A stretch of 42,479 nucleotides of DNA from Lachnospiraceae bacterium (GCA_022792295.1 JAAWAR010000048.1:1-42479), one strand, 5' to 3'; shown: positions 27,052 to 35,517, numbered from the stretch's first letter. The notes: a model not told the origin generated them from the letters alone. Program-made: numbers and translations.

Positions 27052-28536
27052 CTAAAACTGAAAATATAAGAACTGGATCTGCGTCACGTCGATGCCGTAG
27101 ACGCCAAAAATCAGCGTGGCAAACAAAAGGATCAAAAGCACGATCCACCGAAACCACAGGCACTGCTCCTTTAGAAAAGCATCAAACTGCTGCCCCCTCT
27201 TATACCGTACCAGATCTACGAGAAATAAGACAAAAAGCCCGAACAGGAGCACATGTGTCTCCTGCCGGTCCATACCCCAGATATACCAAGAGCCGTCAAA
27301 CCAGGACCACCAGTCCACACGTGTCAGGATGCGCCAAAGATATGCAAGCGCCGTGCGAATACTCTCTGCCCGGAAAAACACCCAGGCACAGACCGTCAGA
27401 AAAAAGGTCAGAAGTGACTGTCCGAACCGATAGCTGAAGCTGTTTATCTTCACATGGAAAGCCATATTAAAACGCTCCACGGCCGGCGAAAGCTCTTTTT
27501 CCAAAATCTGATACAAAGCATGAATTCCGCCCCAGGCCACATAGCTCCAGCTTGCGCCGTGCCACAGTCCGCTGATGAGGAAAGTGATAAGCAGATTTCC
27601 ATAGCGCCGCAGCTTCGGACATCGGCTCCCGCCGAGCGGAATGTATAAATAGTCCCGAAACCAGGTGCTTAAAGAAACATGCCAGCGCCGCCAGAAATCC
27701 TGGATATTCACGGCAAAATACGGCGTGTTGAAATTTTCCATCAGGGAGAATCCAAACACCTTTGCGGCGCCGATAGCGATCAGGGAATAGCTGGCGAAAT
27801 CGCAGTAGATTTGAAGGGAAAAGCCGACAGCCCCGGCAAGCAGCGGGGTAGACTGATACAAGTAATAATCGGCAAAAACCCGGTCCACCATAATCGCCAG
27901 GCGATCTGCAATCACAAGCTTTTGGAAGTATCCCCACAGCATCAGCGTGAGCCCCCCCGTGACCCGTTCATAATCGAATTTCACCGTCTGCGGCACATTG
28001 CGAAGCTGTACAAGCAGGTTTCCAGACCGCTCGATGGGGCCCGCCACAAGCTGCGGGAAAAAGGAGACAAACAGGGCATAACGCAGCGGATTTTTCTCCG
28101 CACGGATCTCTCCTCTGTATACGTCCATCGTATATCCCAGTGCCTGAAACGTGTAAAACGAGATCCCCACCGGCAAAAGAACATCAAAGGGCTTTTGAAT
28201 CGGCGGCACATGCAAAAGAAGCCCGACCCGGTTTACATTGGCGAGCAGAAAATCAAAGTATTTAAAACAGACAAGAAGGCCGAGATTCAGAAAAAAGCTC
28301 ACAAATACAACACTTTTTTTCTGCCTCACACTCCCCGCCCTCTCAAGCGCCAGCCCGCTTCCGTACGTGACTGCCGTCGAAAACGCGATCAAAAGGGCGT
28401 ATTGGGGATTCCAGCCCATATAAAAATAATAGCTGGCCACCAAAAGCCACAGATACCGCACCCGGCCGGGAAGTAAAAAATACACGGCTGCCACAGCCGG
28501 AAAAAACAGCAAAAAATCCAGTGAATGAAACAGCAT
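27052..28536 (-). CDS. MBOAT-family O-acyltransferase (AlgI/DltB-like)
   Basis: A 494-residue polytopic membrane enzyme that moves an acyl group, usually acetyl, across the membrane to an extracytoplasmic acceptor. Typical stretches are FLLFFPAVAAVYFLLP (8-23), FDVLLPVGISFYTFQALGY (117-135), SFFPQLVAGPIER (158-170), FWRRWHVSLSTWFRDYLYIPLGG (281-303, with H286) and the catalytic H326 in SGLWHGASW. The downstream SGNH protein is its likely partner. Start ATG 28536 follows AGGGAG, which overlaps the proA stop codon region; the gap is 6 bp, so it is probably translated with proA. The acceptor (peptidoglycan, capsule or teichoic acid) is unknown. Confidence 0.92.
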   Translation of the reverse strand: MLFHSLDFLLFFPAVAAVYFLLPGRVRYLWLLVASYYFYMGWNPQYALLIAFSTAVTYGSGLALERAGSVRQKKSVVFVSFFLNLGLLVCFKYFDFLLANVNRVGLLLHVPPIQKPFDVLLPVGISFYTFQALGYTMDVYRGEIRAEKNPLRYALFVSFFPQLVAGPIERSGNLLVQLRNVPQTVKFDYERVTGGLTLMLWGYFQKLVIADRLAIMVDRVFADYYLYQSTPLLAGAVGFSLQIYCDFASYSLIAIGAAKVFGFSLMENFNTPYFAVNIQDFWRRWHVSLSTWFRDYLYIPLGGSRCPKLRRYGNLLITFLISGLWHGASWSYVAWGGIHALYQILEKELSPAVERFNMAFHVKINSFSYRFGQSLLTFFLTVCAWVFFRAESIRTALAYLWRILTRVDWWSWFDGSWYIWGMDRQETHVLLFGLFVLFLVDLVRYKRGQQFDAFLKEQCLWFRWIVLLILLFATLIFGVYGIDVTQIQFLYFQF

Positions 28537-28542
28537 AACTCC

Positions 28543-29793
28543 CTATCCCCGAATTTGTCCGTCCCCGTAAATAATGTATTTCGTCGAGGTCAGAGCCAGA
28601 AGCCCCATCGGCCCCCGTGCGTGAAGCTTCTGCGTGCTGATGCCGATCTCCGCACCGAAGCCAAACTCAAAGCCATCTGTAAACCGTGTTGAGGCGTTCA
28701 CGTAGACCGCGGCAGCATCTACCTCATTCAAAAACCTCTGCGCACTTGTATAATCTTTTGTTACAATCGTCTCGGAATGGCCCGTATTGTAACGGTTGAT
28801 ATGCGTAATAGCCTCATCTACGGAGGCAACAACTTTACAAGAAAGGATGTAATCCAGATACTCCTTTCCCCAGTCTTCCTCCGAAGCCTCGCTGAACTCC
28901 CCGACAACCGCGCGCGCGTAAGCGTCCGCCCGAACCTCCACCTGCTTCTCATCCAGACGCTTTTTCATCAACGGCAGAAAATCCTTCGCAATCTTCTCAT
29001 GCACCAGCACGGATTCGCAGGCATTGCAGACGCCAATGCGCTGTGTCTTCGCGTTGAACAGAATATCCAGGGCCATGGCAAAATCAGCCGACTCATCGAC
29101 ATAGATATGACAGTTGCCGGTTCCCGTCTCGATAACCGGCACGGTGCTGTTCTCGACGACGGTTTTTATAAGCCCCGCACCGCCCCTCGGAATCAAAACA
29201 TCCAGATAGCCGTTCAGACGCATGAATTCCCGTGCCGTCTCCCGGCTCGTATCCGCAAGGAGCTGCACCGCATCGGCCGGGATGCCGGCCGTTTCAAGCC
29301 CGGACCGAAGCGCTTTTGTGATCGCCTGGTTCGATAAAAGCGCGTCGCTCCCACCGCGCAGCACCGCCGCGTTTCCCGCCTTAAAGCAGAGCGCAAACGC
29401 ATCTGCCGTCACGTTGGGGCGCGCCTCATAGATGATGCCGATTACCCCCATCGGCACCCGCATCTGCCCGATTAAAAGGCCGTTCGGGCGCTTCTTCATC
29501 GAGAGCACTTCCCCGACCGGGTCTTCTAAAGCCGCGACCTGGTGCATTCCCTCCACGATACCGGCAATCCGATCCGGTGTCAGGAGCAGACGGTCCACGA
29601 AGCCCGCCGGCATGCCCTTTTTCTTTGCGGCCTCGATGTCGCTCTCATTCGCCGCCAGAATGTCAGCCTGACACGCAAGCAATGCCTCCGCAGCGGCATA
29701 AAGCCCCCGTTTCTTTTCATCCGCACTCAGCTTTCCAAGAGCAAACGATGCCTCCTTTGCCCTTTGTCCGATCTCTGTCAATGTCATATCCAT
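28543..29793 (-). CDS. proA: Glutamate-5-semialdehyde dehydrogenase (gamma-glutamyl phosphate reductase)
   Basis: Reduces gamma-glutamyl phosphate with NADPH to glutamate-5-semialdehyde, the second step of proline synthesis. The 416 residues are standard in length. The active-site cysteine is C256 in [11 protein letters not shown], and the NADP-binding part reads [15 protein letters not shown] (118-132) and [15 protein letters not shown] (137-151). I chose ATG 29793 because GGAG lies 6 bases before it; ATG 29787 and ATG 29805 are alternatives. proB, the first enzyme, is 1.1 kb upstream and separated by two other genes and a 277-bp spacer. MBOAT and SGNH genes follow it without a visible terminator. 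Confidence 0.96.
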   Translation of the reverse strand: MDMTLTEIGQRAKEASFALGKLSADEKKRGLYAAAEALLACQADILAANESDIEAAKKKGMPAGFVDRLLLTPDRIAGIVEGMHQVAALEDPVGEVLSMKKRPNGLLIGQMRVPMGVIGIIYEARPNVTADAFALCFKAGNAAVLRGGSDALLSNQAITKALRSGLETAGIPADAVQLLADTSRETAREFMRLNGYLDVLIPRGGAGLIKTVVENSTVPVIETGTGNCHIYVDESADFAMALDILFNAKTQRIGVCNACESVLVHEKIAKDFLPLMKKRLDEKQVEVRADAYARAVVGEFSEASEEDWGKEYLDYILSCKVVASVDEAITHINRYNTGHSETIVTKDYTSAQRFLNEVDAAAVYVNASTRFTDGFEFGFGAEIGISTQKLHARGPMGLLALTSTKYIIYGDGQIRG

Positions 29794-30070
29794 GCCCCTC
29801 TCCATTTATTGGGAAACACCCTAAGTTACTTTATTATGATATTTCCTGCACCGACTTTATCTGCGTGTAAATGCCGAATTTTCCCTGCAAAAATCGGCCC
29901 CCATGTCTGCAGGCCATTCGTGAGAACCGCGGTGAACCAATCCGGATCATCTGCCTGCATAAAGCAGACAAGCCGAACTGCATGTCCGAGTCATATGCCC
30001 GCACCAGTCCGACAAACCAGGCCGCATGCACAAGCCGCACCGCTGCACAAATCCGGCAAAACGGCCGCCA
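29794..30070. other. Spacer between the cyclo-ligase gene and proA, 277 bp
   Basis: The left part (29794-29870) is AT-rich and may hold the proA promoter; CATAAT and TATCAT at about 29832-29841 are possible -10 elements without a good -35. The right part is GC-rich with short imperfect repeats of GGCTTGTGCATGCGG and GGATTTGTGCAGCGG on the minus strand. A 68-codon open frame here has no ribosome site or recognisable sequence. Confidence 0.35.
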
Positions 30071-30673
30071 TCATGGCCGGCTCTGCAAGCCTGTCTGAAT
30101 CACTCGGTCCGGCGTCACGATCCAGGCCACACGCATATCCTGCTCGCCCTCCAAAACATCATCCCTTATCTGCCATTCATACGCGATCCCCACGCTTGTA
30201 ACTCCCGGCCGCACCGCGAAGAAGCGGTCGTAATACCCTCCGCCTTTCCCGAGACGCCTCCCATCCGGCGCAAATGCAAGCCCCGGCGTAAGCACCGTAA
30301 TCCGTGCTCCCGGTACGGGCGCGGGAAGCGGCTCTGCCTCCGTTCCCGGCTCTAAAATCCCAAAACGGCCTTTCTTAAGCTCTGCAAGAGAACTGACCTG
30401 CACAAATGACATTTCCCCGTCTTTGGGCCCTGTTCTTGGCAAGGCAAGCTTCCCTCCCTCATCTAAAACCTGCTCCAATATATTCCAGATCCCGGGCTCC
30501 CAGCCAAGCGGCGCATAGGCATACACCCATTCTGCATCCCGGAGCAGGCCGCTCTCCATGGCTCGCTCACATATTTGGGCATCCCACTCGGTGCGCTGTT
30601 CTCTGCCGACACGCAAAAGCATTGCCCGCATCGCGCTCCGCAGCTCAGCCTTCCCCGTTTCCAGTATCCCCAT
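30071..30673 (-). CDS. 5-formyltetrahydrofolate cyclo-ligase
   Basis: Converts 5-formyl-THF with ATP to 5,10-methenyl-THF, recycling a dead-end folate. The 200 residues have the N-terminal KAELRSAMRAMLLRV helix, EPGIWNILEQVLDEGGKLALPR in the middle and the nucleotide-binding motif RLGKGGGYYDRFF near residue 145. I chose ATG 30673, preceded by TGGGGAAAAAGC; it overlaps the upstream DUF896 gene by 29 bp. The tail TGLQSRP extends slightly beyond the usual family end and runs into a GC-rich repeated spacer. Folate one-carbon units also feed the formyltransferase at the left edge, but the two genes are not linked. Confidence 0.92.
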   Translation of the reverse strand: MGILETGKAELRSAMRAMLLRVGREQRTEWDAQICERAMESGLLRDAEWVYAYAPLGWEPGIWNILEQVLDEGGKLALPRTGPKDGEMSFVQVSSLAELKKGRFGILEPGTEAEPLPAPVPGARITVLTPGLAFAPDGRRLGKGGGYYDRFFAVRPGVTSVGIAYEWQIRDDVLEGEQDMRVAWIVTPDRVIQTGLQSRP

Positions 30674-30872
30674 GCTTTTTCCCCAGATCGGTGATCGACC
30701 CATCACTCTCACGGATTGAGATCGTATTTAAGGTTCCCCGCATGTTTCGGCGGATGTCTGCAATGTACTGCTTCCGAAGCCTGTCCTGCTCTGCCTTCTC
30801 CTCGTCGGTCAGGCCCACGGACTGCGATTTATGGTACAGGGTATTAATCCGGTCAATTCCCTCCTGATTCAT
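30645..30872 (-). CDS. DUF896 family protein (YnzC-like)
   Basis: A 75-residue protein of the DUF896 family found across Firmicutes; YnzC of Bacillus subtilis folds as a two-helix hairpin. Features are RINTLYHKSQSVGLTDEEKAEQ (8-29) and RLRKQYIADIRRNMRGTLN (31-49), the two helices with the typical LTxEExxEQxxLR pattern. In Bacillus the relatives are linked to the SOS region, but here there is no SOS gene. It begins 12 bp after proB and its 3' end overlaps the cyclo-ligase gene by 29 bp, so all three are co-transcribed. Ribosome site AAGGAGG precedes ATG 30872. Confidence 0.9.
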   Translation of the reverse strand: MNQEGIDRINTLYHKSQSVGLTDEEKAEQDRLRKQYIADIRRNMRGTLNTISIRESDGSITDLGKKHGDTGNGEG

Positions 30873-30884
30873 CTGCGTGCCTCC

Positions 30885-31736
30885 TTATGCATGCACACTC
30901 TCGATGTAATCGAGCAGCGCAAAATCCGAACTTTTATGAGCCGTAAACAGCGTACCGGTCTCCTTGCCTGCCAGAATATCCCACAAAACTGCCACATCGT
31001 CGCCGTTGGCGATGACCATGTCGCTGCCGCTGTCCGCAGCGATCCGGGCCGCGTGAAGCTTGGCTGCCATTCCGCCTGTCCCCACGTCACTGCCTGTTGT
31101 AGATTTTCCCATGGACATAAGCTCCTCGGACAGCTCATCCACCTGGCTGATAAAATGTGCATCCGGATTCTTTTTCGGGTCATCCGAATACAGGCCGTCG
31201 ATGTCCGATAAAAGAATCAAAAGATCCGCATTGGTCAGGGCCGCCACGATGGCCGAAAGCCGGTCGTTATCGCCGAATTTGATCTCATACGTGGAAACCG
31301 TGTCATTCTCATTCACCACCGGCACCGTACCCAGCTTCAAAAGCTCGTCAAAGGTATTGCGCGCATTGGCTCTGGATACGTTGTCCACGATCGTATTTTT
31401 CGTCATCAAAATCTGCGCCGCAGTCTGGTTATACTCGGAGAACATCCGCTGATAGACCATCATAAGCCTGGCCTGCCCCACCGCCGCATGGGCCTGCTTT
31501 TCTGCCACTGTCTGCGCCTTTGGGCAGCCGAGCGCCTGCCTCCCTGCCGCGATCGCGCCCGAGGAAACAAGAATCACTTCCTTTCCCATGCCGCGCAGAT
31601 CGCTGATCACACGAATGAGTTTCTCGATCTTCGCAAAATTCAGATCGCCGGTCTCCTCGTGCGTCAGCGACGACGATCCGATCTTGATTACAATCCGCTT
31701 CTTATCCTTCAGTCTCTCTCTTGCCGACTGATTCAT
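30885..31736 (-). CDS. proB: Glutamate 5-kinase
   Basis: Phosphorylates glutamate to gamma-glutamyl phosphate, the first step of proline synthesis. The 283 residues form only the amino-acid kinase domain: RIVIKIGSSSLT (14-25), VILVSSGAIAAGR (about 54-66), VPVVNENDTVST (about 134-145) and FGDNDRLSAIVA. The C-terminal PUA domain of longer ProB enzymes is missing, as is common in Clostridia. The end is intact, with a stop 12 bp before the next gene. Start ATG 31736 follows GAGGAGAATGAAGG. Feedback control by proline is known for this kinase domain in other species; no proline-specific leader is visible. Confidence 0.95.
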   Translation of the reverse strand: MNQSARERLKDKKRIVIKIGSSSLTHEETGDLNFAKIEKLIRVISDLRGMGKEVILVSSGAIAAGRQALGCPKAQTVAEKQAHAAVGQARLMMVYQRMFSEYNQTAAQILMTKNTIVDNVSRANARNTFDELLKLGTVPVVNENDTVSTYEIKFGDNDRLSAIVAALTNADLLILLSDIDGLYSDDPKKNPDAHFISQVDELSEELMSMGKSTTGSDVGTGGMAAKLHAARIAADSGSDMVIANGDDVAVLWDILAGKETGTLFTAHKSSDFALLDYIESVHA

Positions 31737-31894
31737 CCTTCATTCTCCTCTCAACTGATTTACGGCCATCCGGCCTGCACGCTTGATCTCTTTTCCGGAT
31801 CCTTTTTTGCGCGGGCGCCTGCCTGCCTTGGCAGCCCGGCTTCTGCGTAAACATACGCCTGCTCTGGCACCTGCTGCTTTCCTCATTCCCCTCG

Positions 31895-33502
31895 TTATCC
31901 GACCGGTGCAAACCGCCGGATGATCTCCTCCGCCGTCTTGATTCCGTCAATCGCCGCAGACGTGATTCCTCCCGCGTAGCCGGCCCCCTCCCCACAGGGA
32001 AACAGTCCCCTGATATTGCTTTCCATCCGCTCGTTGCGCACTATACGCAAAGGCGATGAGGTCCGGCTCTCTATCCCGGCCAATATTGCATCCGGCCGGT
32101 CAAATCCCGGCAGGGCCCTCGCAAACTGCCCCATGCCCTCCAAAAAGGCCCGGTTAAGCTCCTTTGGCATCAGCTCCCGCAGATCGGCAAAGGCGTATCC
32201 GCCGCAAAACTGCGGCTCCACGTCCCCAAAGGCACTCGAACGGGTATGCGCCGCAAAATCTCCATAAAGCTGGATCGGAATCCGGCCGTCTCCGAGGGAA
32301 AATGCCTTCTCCTCCAACCGCCTCTGAAACTCGACACCGCCAAGAGGCCCGGGTTCCGGAAAGTCTTTTGGTGTCACAGTCACGATGATGGCACTGTTCG
32401 CGTTCTTCGCAGCCCGATTAAAATGGCTCATTCCGTTGACGGTTAGCCTGCCGGACTCCGACGAGGCGTTCACCACAAAGCCTCCCGGGCACATGCAGAA
32501 GGAATAGACGCCGCGGCCGCCTTCTGTCTTCGCAGTAACCTTATACGGCGCTGCCCCCAGCGCGCCCGCATCCTTACGCCCGTACTGCTGCAGATTGATC
32601 TGCGTCTGCGGATGCTGAATGCGAAGGCCCACGGCAAACGCCTTTGGTTCCATGGAGACACCCTGGCGCTTCAGCACAGCAAACAGCTCCCTCGCGCTGT
32701 GACCCACGGCGAGAATCACCGTCTGCGTGGAAATAACGGTTTTGTCAGCCAGGACTACGCCCTGCACATTTCCGTCCTCCAACAAAAGTTCCCGCACACA
32801 GGCTCCGAAACGGACTTCCCCGCCCGCATTCCGGATTCGTGCCCGCAGGTTTGGGATCACCGTCCGCAGGGCGTCGGTCCCGATATGCGGCTTGGCATCC
32901 CAAAGGATAGAAGAATCCGCCCCAGCCTCCACAAACACTCTCAGAACGCATTTCCCGCGGCCCGTCGGGTCCTTGATCATCGTATTGAGCTTTCCGTCTG
33001 AAAATGTCCCTGCACCGCCTTCACCGAACTGGACGTTGGAGTGCAGATCCAGATTCTTTTCCCCGCCGTTCCAGAACGCCTCTACACGTTTCACACGCGC
33101 CTCAACCGGCTCCCCCTGTTCCAAAAGGAGCGGTCTGTAGCCGTTTTCCGCCAAAGAAAGAGCCGCAAACAGTCCCGCCGGCCCCGCGCCGATGATCACC
33201 GGACGCTCCCGCAAAGGCTCGCTCCCAAAAGGCAAAAAGCAGTGTAGCGCCTCCCTCTCGACTCGAATGTTGACACTGTTTGCCCGCCTGACGGCTTTTG
33301 CCTCCTGCTGCGCATCCATAAGCTTTACATCGAGAATATAGCTGTATAAGAGCTGCTCTTTCTTCCTCGCATCAACGGAGCGCCGGACAATTATAAGTTC
33401 CGCAATCTCCTCCTCGGACACTCTGAGAAGCTTCGCTGCCTTTTTTCGCAGCAGCTTTGGCCCATGTTCAACAGGAAGTGTTACCTGATGGATCCGTATC
33501 AT
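31895..33502 (-). CDS. NAD(P)/FAD-dependent oxidoreductase, COG2509 type
   Basis: A 535-residue flavoprotein of the COG2509 group, common in Clostridia and without a settled reaction. After an N-terminal domain (1-98) with KAAKLLRVSEEEI and RRSVDARKKEQLLYSY, the FAD-binding Rossmann motif is VIIGAGPAGLFAALSLAENG near 102-121. NVQFGEGGAGTFSDGKLNT near 155 is the family signature, and the C-terminal half ends with LFPCGEGAGYAGGITSAAIDG, the second FAD contact. No transmembrane segment. The N-terminal domain is the feature that separates this group from simpler oxidoreductases. It lies 158 bp before proB and is preceded by the 35-bp repeat array. Confidence 0.88.
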   Translation of the reverse strand: MIRIHQVTLPVEHGPKLLRKKAAKLLRVSEEEIAELIIVRRSVDARKKEQLLYSYILDVKLMDAQQEAKAVRRANSVNIRVEREALHCFLPFGSEPLRERPVIIGAGPAGLFAALSLAENGYRPLLLEQGEPVEARVKRVEAFWNGGEKNLDLHSNVQFGEGGAGTFSDGKLNTMIKDPTGRGKCVLRVFVEAGADSSILWDAKPHIGTDALRTVIPNLRARIRNAGGEVRFGACVRELLLEDGNVQGVVLADKTVISTQTVILAVGHSARELFAVLKRQGVSMEPKAFAVGLRIQHPQTQINLQQYGRKDAGALGAAPYKVTAKTEGGRGVYSFCMCPGGFVVNASSESGRLTVNGMSHFNRAAKNANSAIIVTVTPKDFPEPGPLGGVEFQRRLEEKAFSLGDGRIPIQLYGDFAAHTRSSAFGDVEPQFCGGYAFADLRELMPKELNRAFLEGMGQFARALPGFDRPDAILAGIESRTSSPLRIVRNERMESNIRGLFPCGEGAGYAGGITSAAIDGIKTAEEIIRRFAPVG

Positions 33503-33538
33503 ATATGCACCGTGCCCTTTCCTGTCTCAAACTGCCGC

Positions 33539-33790
33539 TTTGCTTTTTTGGCGGCGTTTACCCCAAATATATACCTGCTTTGCCGGCCCCGCAGTCACTC
33601 CGGCCTCATACCTGTTTTGGGAATAGAGCCCACTCCAATCTCGGCCTCGTTTTCGCTTTTGGATCTGCGTTTACCCCGGCCTCGTTCTTGCTTTTGGACG
33701 GCGCTCGCTCCGGCCTCGTTTTCGCTTTTTAAGCCGCGCTCACTCCGGCCTCATTCTTGCTTTTTGGACGGCGCTCGCTCCGGCCACGTG
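33539..33790. repeat. Degenerate tandem array of about 35-bp units spanning the 3' end of the BaiN-like gene
   Basis: The motif CCGGCC(T)C recurs at 33600, 33641, 33676, 33710, 33745 and 33780, giving spacings of 41, 35, 34, 35 and 35 bases. Between motifs the units share GTTTTCGCTTTT or GTTCTTGCTTTT and GGCGCTCGCT or GCGTTTACC. A more decayed unit lies at 33539-33575 (GCTTTTTTGGCGGCGTTTACCCC). Read leftwards the first unit encodes the last residues of the neighbouring gene, ASAVQKARMRPE, and the following units are beyond its stop. The units are contiguous with no unique spacers, so this is a minisatellite and not a CRISPR array. Confidence 0.9.
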
Positions 33791-35119
33791 TCCGCTTGAC
33801 CATGCCCACTGCAGGTTGTAGCCGCCGCAGATGCCGTCCACATCAAGGATTTCCCCTGCTAGATATAGTCCCGGAACCAGTCTGGATTCCATTGTGTTGG
33901 GATCAATCTCCCTCGTCTGTACTCCGCCCATGCAGACCTGTGCCTGATCAAACGAATTCGTTGCTATAACCTCAAAGACAGCATGCTTCACGCACTCACA
34001 GATACGAAGCAGCGCTCTTTCGGAAAGCGCACCGGCCTTTGCCTGTGGCTGAATCTGCGCCGCCTTTAAAAACAGCGCTGCCAGTTTTTTATGAAACAGC
34101 CCGTTTAAAAAACTCTCTGCACGCCGGCCGGCCAAAAAGGTCCTTTGTTCCTTCAAAAGAGAAAGCAGCTCATCTTCCGTCTTTTCGGGGAGGAAATCAA
34201 GCACCGCCAGGACGCGTCTGTTCTGATCCAGCGCCTTTGCGGCATACCGGCTTACCTGAAAGACAGGAATGCCCGAAAGGCCATAATCTGTAAGCTGTAC
34301 CTCTCCGGTATCCTCGGCCAGAAGTGTGGAAAGCTCCCCCGCTTTTCCGGCCGTATAAAGCCGCACTGACGCCTCTGCGCGGACACCTGCCACGGAGCGG
34401 AAAAAATCCCCCTTACACCGAAGCTGTACAAGCGCCGGGAGAGGCTTTTTGATTCTGTGGCCGAGCTGTCTTGCCAGCTCATACCCGCTCCCATCTGAGC
34501 CCGTAGAACGCGCTGCCATGGAGCCCGCGGCAAGAATGAGAAAGTCGCCGAAAAAATCCCCCCGGCTTGTCCGGACCAGAAACCGCCTGTTACGTCCGGC
34601 CAGACGCGATGCAGAAGGAATACCGTTTTGGGCTTTGTCCCGGGATGTGGGCCGTACACCGTCTTCGGCCGTCCGGGACACAGCCCTCACGTTCTCCCCG
34701 TCTGTCCTGTCCGGCGGCTCCACTCGGTCCACTCTGCATTCGCAGACCACCTGTATGCCGAGCTCCTCCACTCTCTCCCGCAGTGCGTCCAGCACCGTCT
34801 GCGCCTGCCCGGAGGCCGGATAGAGGTATCCGCCCCTCGAGCGCGTCCATACACCAAGCGACCGGAAAAACCGCAGTGTATCCTCCAACGGGAATTTTCC
34901 AATCACCTGCATCGGAAACCCTTCCTGGCTGCAGCGCCAGCACTCCGAAGATATTTTCTCATTACTCAGATTACACCTTCCGTTCCCGGTTGCCAAAAGC
35001 TTCTTCCCTACGCGGGGCATGTGCTCCAAAAGAGTGATATCCGCGCCCTCTTTGGCCGCCGTGACCGCCGCCATAAGGCCCGCCGCACCGCCGCCGATGA
35101 TGATTCCCCTGCACCTCAT
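33740..35119 (-). CDS. BaiN-like NAD(P)/FAD-dependent oxidoreductase (HI0933 family)
   Basis: A 459-residue flavoprotein of the HI0933/BaiN group (some members were implicated in bile-acid dehydroxylation; most are untested). The FAD motif is GIIIGGGAAGLMAAVTAAKEG (5-25), followed by LATGNGRCNLSN (about 46-57), and the C-terminal signature is GEILDVDGICGGYNLQWAWSSGH. An insertion of about 45 residues (34583-34717), rich in Arg, Asp and Thr, sits between CRVDRVE and FLVRTSRGD, where most members have a short turn. The last residues are encoded by the first unit of a 35-bp tandem array. I chose ATG 35119 because GGGAG lies 6 bases upstream; the longer open frame to 35464 crosses the promoter. 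Confidence 0.9.
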   Translation of the reverse strand: MRCRGIIIGGGAAGLMAAVTAAKEGADITLLEHMPRVGKKLLATGNGRCNLSNEKISSECWRCSQEGFPMQVIGKFPLEDTLRFFRSLGVWTRSRGGYLYPASGQAQTVLDALRERVEELGIQVVCECRVDRVEPPDRTDGENVRAVSRTAEDGVRPTSRDKAQNGIPSASRLAGRNRRFLVRTSRGDFFGDFLILAAGSMAARSTGSDGSGYELARQLGHRIKKPLPALVQLRCKGDFFRSVAGVRAEASVRLYTAGKAGELSTLLAEDTGEVQLTDYGLSGIPVFQVSRYAAKALDQNRRVLAVLDFLPEKTEDELLSLLKEQRTFLAGRRAESFLNGLFHKKLAALFLKAAQIQPQAKAGALSERALLRICECVKHAVFEVIATNSFDQAQVCMGGVQTREIDPNTMESRLVPGLYLAGEILDVDGICGGYNLQWAWSSGHVAGASAVQKARMRPE

Positions 35120-35200
35120 AAAAAACTCCCATCCAAACAACTCACAGCAGTCCTGCATCCATACTCGCAAAAATGTCTGTGCGCAATTTTGCTTCTCTCT

Positions 35201-35229
35201 AGTATATCGGTATACTGCATAAATTTCAA
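35201..35229 (-). promoter_or_regulatory. Promoter of the BaiN-like gene with overlapping palindrome
   Basis: Leftward promoter TTGAAA (35224-35229), 17-bp spacer, TATACT (35201-35206). The -10 lies inside the 16-bp palindrome AGTATATCGGTATACT (35201-35216), whose 6-bp arms are perfect, so a dimeric regulator could block it. The leader would be about 75 bases. Confidence 0.72.
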
Positions 35230-35459
35230 GACTTAACTTTGTACCTTCTGCGATTTTCCCCGTACCACATTTTTGCGGAAAAGTGAAGCTTGCAGAGGAT
35301 ACACTCCATGGACAAGAGGCGCATGTCCCCTTGTCCGCGGAGGATACCACACTTTGTACAATACTATGTAATGCCTTGCTGCCTACCGTATTATCATAGC
35401 CGGCAAAGGCCGAATCCGAACCGAAAACGGACGCGCTCCCCCTGCCCTGTAAAGCTGTA
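35230..35459. other. Intergenic region upstream of the BaiN-like promoter, about 230 bp
   Basis: Lies between the promoter at 35201-35229 and the terminator at 35460-35517. It holds an imperfect stem around GGACAAGAGGCGCATGTCCCCTTGTCC (35309-35335). I see no gene, RNA family or clear regulatory element. Confidence 0.35.
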
Positions 35460-35517
35460 TGCAAACAAAGACGGCAGGTCCGGTTTTTTACGCGGCCTGC
35501 CGCCTTTTTATTTTTTG
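35460..35517 (-). terminator. Bidirectional intrinsic terminator after the BofC-like gene
   Basis: CGGCAGG (35472-35478) pairs with CCTGCCG (35496-35502), extended by CCG/CGG. Leftwards it is followed by TCTTTGTTTGC; rightwards by CCTTTTTATTTTTTG. It lies about 65 bp beyond the stop codon at 35582 and closes the leftward glycan-export unit. Confidence 0.78.

Noticed and set aside
26000-27055. A 351-codon rightward open frame opposite the SGNH gene
   Set aside because: No ribosome site and no recognisable sequence; the leftward SGNH gene has a signal anchor, catalytic motifs and an operon context, so this is its antisense shadow.
27679-28476. A 265-codon rightward open frame opposite the MBOAT gene
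   Set aside because: Antisense to a clear MBOAT protein with the catalytic His motifs; the composition is arginine/histidine-rich as shadows often are.
29834-30040. A 68-codon leftward open frame in the proA spacer
   Set aside because: Without a ribosome site or recognisable sequence; start of frame lies in GC-rich imperfect repeats.
33539-33790. Repeated units could be read as a CRISPR array
   Set aside because: Units are contiguous with no unique spacers between conserved repeats, the units diverge from each other, and there is no cas gene or leader; it is a degenerate tandem repeat.
35120-35464. Longer N-terminus for the BaiN-like protein
   Set aside because: The extension crosses a strong promoter and the true start has a good ribosome site right before the FAD-binding strand.
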